Origin: Pyrus communis
Lineage: Eukaryota; Streptophyta; Magnoliopsida; Rosales; Rosaceae
Direction: 5' to 3'
DNA: 64,000 bases
NCBI RefSeq assembly: GCF_963583255.1
Contig: NC_084815.1
Span: forward strand, 12,447,724-12,511,723
How positions within the stretch are numbered: position 1 is the first letter of the stretch; each line of letters starts with the position of its first letter. The notes under the pieces were generated by a model, which was not told where the DNA came from, did not search any database, and saw only the letters and a list, made by a program, of their open reading frames with translations. Positions 60,558-64,000 of this stretch are shown piece after piece. The translations under genes were made by a program, and so were the position numbers.

Positions 60558-62450
60558 TTTAATGTTTGAATTATTGTATGTATTTTGCATGATGTTGTTG
60601 TGAAATATTCTCCAGTTATTGTATTCTTGTAGTGTTTTTCATCTTTTACTTATTCGTCACTAGCTCTTCTATATTTCTATCATGTTGTCGATATTGTGCA
60701 GTTCTTCTTCTTTCATATTATTCTAGTATTGTTCATCTCCATCTTCTTGTTCTACTTCTCTTTCGTTGTCTTGTAGTCAGTTAATGCAATTTCTTTCTTG
60801 AAATTTTGGGGCTTCCAATATGGTTGATGAGTATTTTTTGTTTTGCTGTAAATATATATTTGTTCATCTTTTGGTACCAATAACATATCATACTTAAAGT
60901 CTTTAAACTCATATGAAGCTAAAATTTGAGATTCTCGATATCTCAGAATGTTTTGTCGTGTAGGAGTCCATCTGTAAAGTGATATGGAGGACAATCTAAA
61001 AGATTTTCATTTATCATGGCAATATGCCTACCTTCTTCCTTGTGCATATGCATATACCAAAGGACTATTGATAAAACTTAGACAAATTTGCATCCACTCT
61101 TCTAAGTAATCTTCTACTACTTTCTTAAGCTTATCAGAAAATGATTCTAATTCGGAATATGGTTAATAAATATTTTGTCAAGATAGTCAAACTTTAAGTT
61201 CTACTACATTATATTTTTTCTTATGCTCTCTCACATTAATTCTGGCCAAAACTATATTAATCTCTGGTTTACAATTACAACTCTATGTACTATCACAAAG
61301 GCATGATAATATATATTTATAAGAATATCCATTCATGGTTTTGGATCAAAGATGTACTGATACAAAGCAAATTGTAATTGTAATTCTTAAGTGGACTATG
61401 ACGCTTTGTTTAGGATTTCATATTGCATATCCATTTGATATGTTGTTAATTTTGCTTTTTAGATTTCTTCGTGTTATCATTTATTAAATCTAATGGTACA
61501 GTAACATCATTGCCCCTTGATTTTGCTTTATTTACACCAGTACCATCAAAATTGCACTATTCATGTTGCCTATGGAATGGGGCCTTAATTTTGTTGTACA
61601 ACAATTGTGCCATTTGTGGTAATAACAATTGGTAATATCAATGCTGCGGCTATGGCATTATATCAGTTAATAAATTGGAAAGGCTTTGGGTTTAAATTGT
61701 TGATTAGTGATTATTGCCTGTTTCTAAACGGGTTAGCGCAACAATTAGATAAAGATTTACAGGATTTTGCCTACTCTTTAAGAATTCATCTAATTTTGGG
61801 AATAATTACTTCTTATCAAGAGATTAAAGTTCTAGAGGATGGATAACTTTAGTTTAGGTGCAGCAAAAATATGGAAGATTTTGCAGTTCTGGATTCTACG
61901 TACAGTTTTTACTGTCTTTTGTCGGTTTCCATTTGCAATTGCATGCAAGTTTTTCGCGTGGTTCTACTTCGTGTTTTCGATGAATTCGGTGTTTAGTAGC
62001 ATTGTAAGTTTGTAACTACGATATCCGAAGTGCATGTAGTAATATGTTAGTAGATGCAAAATATTGCTGTTATTGACCGTGGATGAGGATACGAAATACC
62101 GCTTTTCGATTTTTTGGGGTGAATTCAGGCCAAGCTGACAGCAGCAAAAGAAAAGTTCGGGAGAGAAATCCGTGTTTTTCGAAACAACATCAGCATCTTC
62201 TTCTTCACAAAGTCAGCACATTTAGTGCACTGCTCTTCTTTGCCGACCTAGGTAGTTCAGAACTGACCGCGCAGCATCTTGCAACTGTAAAACAACTCAA
62301 TCAAAACTTCAGAGCATGCAGAGTTTATTGACGCAATTACGGTCTCAGATACTGTTTGCTATTCTTTTGTCCCCTCCCTTAAAGTTTATGCATGCATTCA
62401 TGTTAATCCCTAAAAGAAGACACATTATTATTAGGGTTCTGCTTATGTCC
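60558..62450. other. Unassigned stretch with a possible exon remnant
   Basis: No complete gene recognised. At about 62127-62230, directly after a good acceptor-like TTCAG, a short segment reads AKLTAAKEKFGREIRVF before losing the frame. This looks protein-like, but I cannot name the family. The frames 61607-61846 and 62083-62331 are otherwise unsupported. It may be a gene fragment or pseudogene. Confidence 0.3.
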
Positions 62451-62459
62451 CCAATTATA

Positions 62460-64000
62460 TTTGACTAATTGGGACAACTGTTCTAAAAATTTCCGCCTAG
62501 CGCCGCCTATGCGCTATGTAATAGCCTGAAAGATTTAAGTATATGAGTTGATATTCATAATTATGAATATGTGGAGAAAATTGAAAATAAATCGATTTAT
62601 GGTTATGAAAAATTTAATTGAGAAATTTTAAAATTTTATTACCGGAAATTATTATAATTTACGTCGTAAAATGTATCGATAAGTGAAAATGATGAAAATG
62701 CTCCAAGTTGACTAAACGTAATTTTATGAGGACGTATTTTATCCTCATATATTTTATCATATTTCTTGATATATTTGGATAAAGGACAATTCCATGAGCA
62801 TGTAGGCGAAAACCGTTCGTGAAACAGAGTTATAACGAATGAGATATTAACATTTAAAGTCGAGGACAAAATGGTCAATTGATCATTTTCTAGAAGGCTC
62901 CAGATTTTTGGAGCAAAATATGGGAAGCCACGTGTGTGGCCAAGATTGAAGGAAGAAGATGAGTGGATGATTGAGATGGAAAAGAGAAGAGAGAAATGAG
63001 GGAGAGGTGAAGCCCAATCGGAAAGAGGAGAAGGGGGACTAACCAATGAGAAGGAAGGGAAGGGAGAGAAAGGAGGGAAGGAAGGTGTAGCCAACCCGGA
63101 CCCTAACCCGTTTATAGTCAAGACCCAGTCTCTGACAAGGTTTTCCGTAGCCTTTCCGACGCTTTTCACGGGATTTTTCCAATGAACCACCACGATCTAC
63201 CACTTGTATACAACTCAGCGACCTTCCAGCTTGTATCTTCACCCAAATTTGATGGGTTTTGGCTCCCGTTTCACTGAGAACGAGCTCGTCGGGTTTCTGA
63301 TGTACACGACAGTGATTCCGCCGATCTTGAAGCAAATTTTGTCGACCACCATCATGGGTTGACTCCTCTTAAACCTAGGAACAAGTCCCAAGCCTTGGTT
63401 GGTGTGACGGAGCACTTGAGAGGTCGAATCGAAGGCTACCCTTTTTAGGGTTTTCAGCGGGTTCGAGGAAAATTGGGGATTTCCTAGCGAAATTGGCTTT
63501 GGTCACAGGTATGAAACTTGCTCCACTCATCGAGATCTTCATTCCTGTAAAATTTGATAATTTTTAGAGTTAGTTAGAAAATTGGGCTTCCGTTCACTGG
63601 AAACCACCACCGGCGGCAGCGCTTGGCCAGTGGGCCAACCCTGCATTTTCATGAAAATTTTGATATTTTAAGTCCGTAATTGGTACCCAATTGATGTGAT
63701 TCGATTATGAAAGCTAATGTTGAATATTCCCGTTACTAGAATATTTTCGGAATTGGATAAAAGAATGAATGGTGAGCTACGAGAGGCTTGATCCCGCTCA
63801 AGGGTACGTAAGCAATCTAACAGAGGTTAGATGCAGCCTTAAATAATCGAGATTAATCTTTTGTTGGGAATTTGTTTTAAGAAAAGAGATTTGGTGATTA
63901 ATTTGAAAATTTAACCTTATGTTTTTGGTAATAGATTTTGTGAGTGATTAAGAAATTTAATTAAAGAAATTTGGTTAAAGGTAGTAGTTAGTTAAACAAG
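62460..64000. repeat. Possible part of a large LTR, running off the window
   Basis: Contains a CT-rich (minus) leader-like stretch at 62990-63080 and sequence of the type CTTGATCCCGCTCAAGGGTACGTAAGCA (63790-63815 region) followed by AACAGAGGTTAGATGCAGCC. This looks to me like LTR sequence of large plant gypsy-type elements. The minus-strand frames 62639-63193 and 63039-63335 overlap each other and show no known domain. No second LTR is available in the window for proof. Confidence 0.35.

Noticed and set aside
62639..63335. 184-aa and 98-aa minus-strand frames
   Set aside because: They overlap in different frames, have no recognisable domain, and lie in sequence that looks like an LTR leader.

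Overview
This window is nuclear DNA of a flowering plant. It is AT-rich, has genes with introns, and is dominated by LTR retrotransposons, DNA transposons and SINEs. The element types (a Cassandra TRIM, tRNA-derived SINEs, copia elements) fit a woody rosid, and a Rosaceae genome such as apple or pear is my best guess; that is an inference, not a proof. I find three well-supported, apparently intact protein genes, all on the minus strand: an L-2-hydroxyglutarate dehydrogenase (L2HGDH, five exons, 1500-5081), a legumain / vacuolar processing enzyme (nine exons, 37995-42250, 475 aa) and a calmodulin (two exons, 51559-52851, 149 aa). Nothing suggests they work together; they are separate genes in a repeat-rich stretch.

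Layout. 1-1500: no recognised gene, a SINE remnant. 1500-5081: L2HGDH, whose last intron holds MITEs and TA repeats. 5838-12199: a full-length but decayed copia element with 5-bp target duplication. 12205-13640: intergenic. 13650-16330: an LTR-less copia pol remnant. 17561-36505: a three-level nest. A plus-strand copia (element C) is split by a minus-strand copia (element A, 19030-33514), and A carries three solo-LTR-like insertions (21844-23272, 23761-25606, 29832-31636), each with perfect 5-bp target duplications. 36666-37620: a small LTR-flanked (TRIM-like) element. 37995-42250: the legumain gene with a SINE in intron 6. 42972-43613: a complete Cassandra TRIM with 5S-rRNA-like LTRs. About 43870-51033: a 3'-truncated relative of element A (element D), interrupted by a second copy of the 23761-25606 family and by a 965-bp hAT-type element. 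51559-52851: calmodulin. 53211-54664: two SINEs. 56247-59434: a 3.2-kb non-autonomous hAT element holding five tandem copies of a ~347-bp unit. 59456-60548: a Mutator-like element. 60549-64000: no recognised gene; the last 1.5 kb resembles part of a large LTR.

The strongest observations are structural: seven interspersed elements have both ends and exact target duplications readable by eye (two further LTR elements are full length with an imperfect or no duplication), so insertion order can be reconstructed. Two independent insertions landed within about 20 bp of the same site in the leaders of two related elements. The hAT element with an internal satellite-like array is the most unusual single object.
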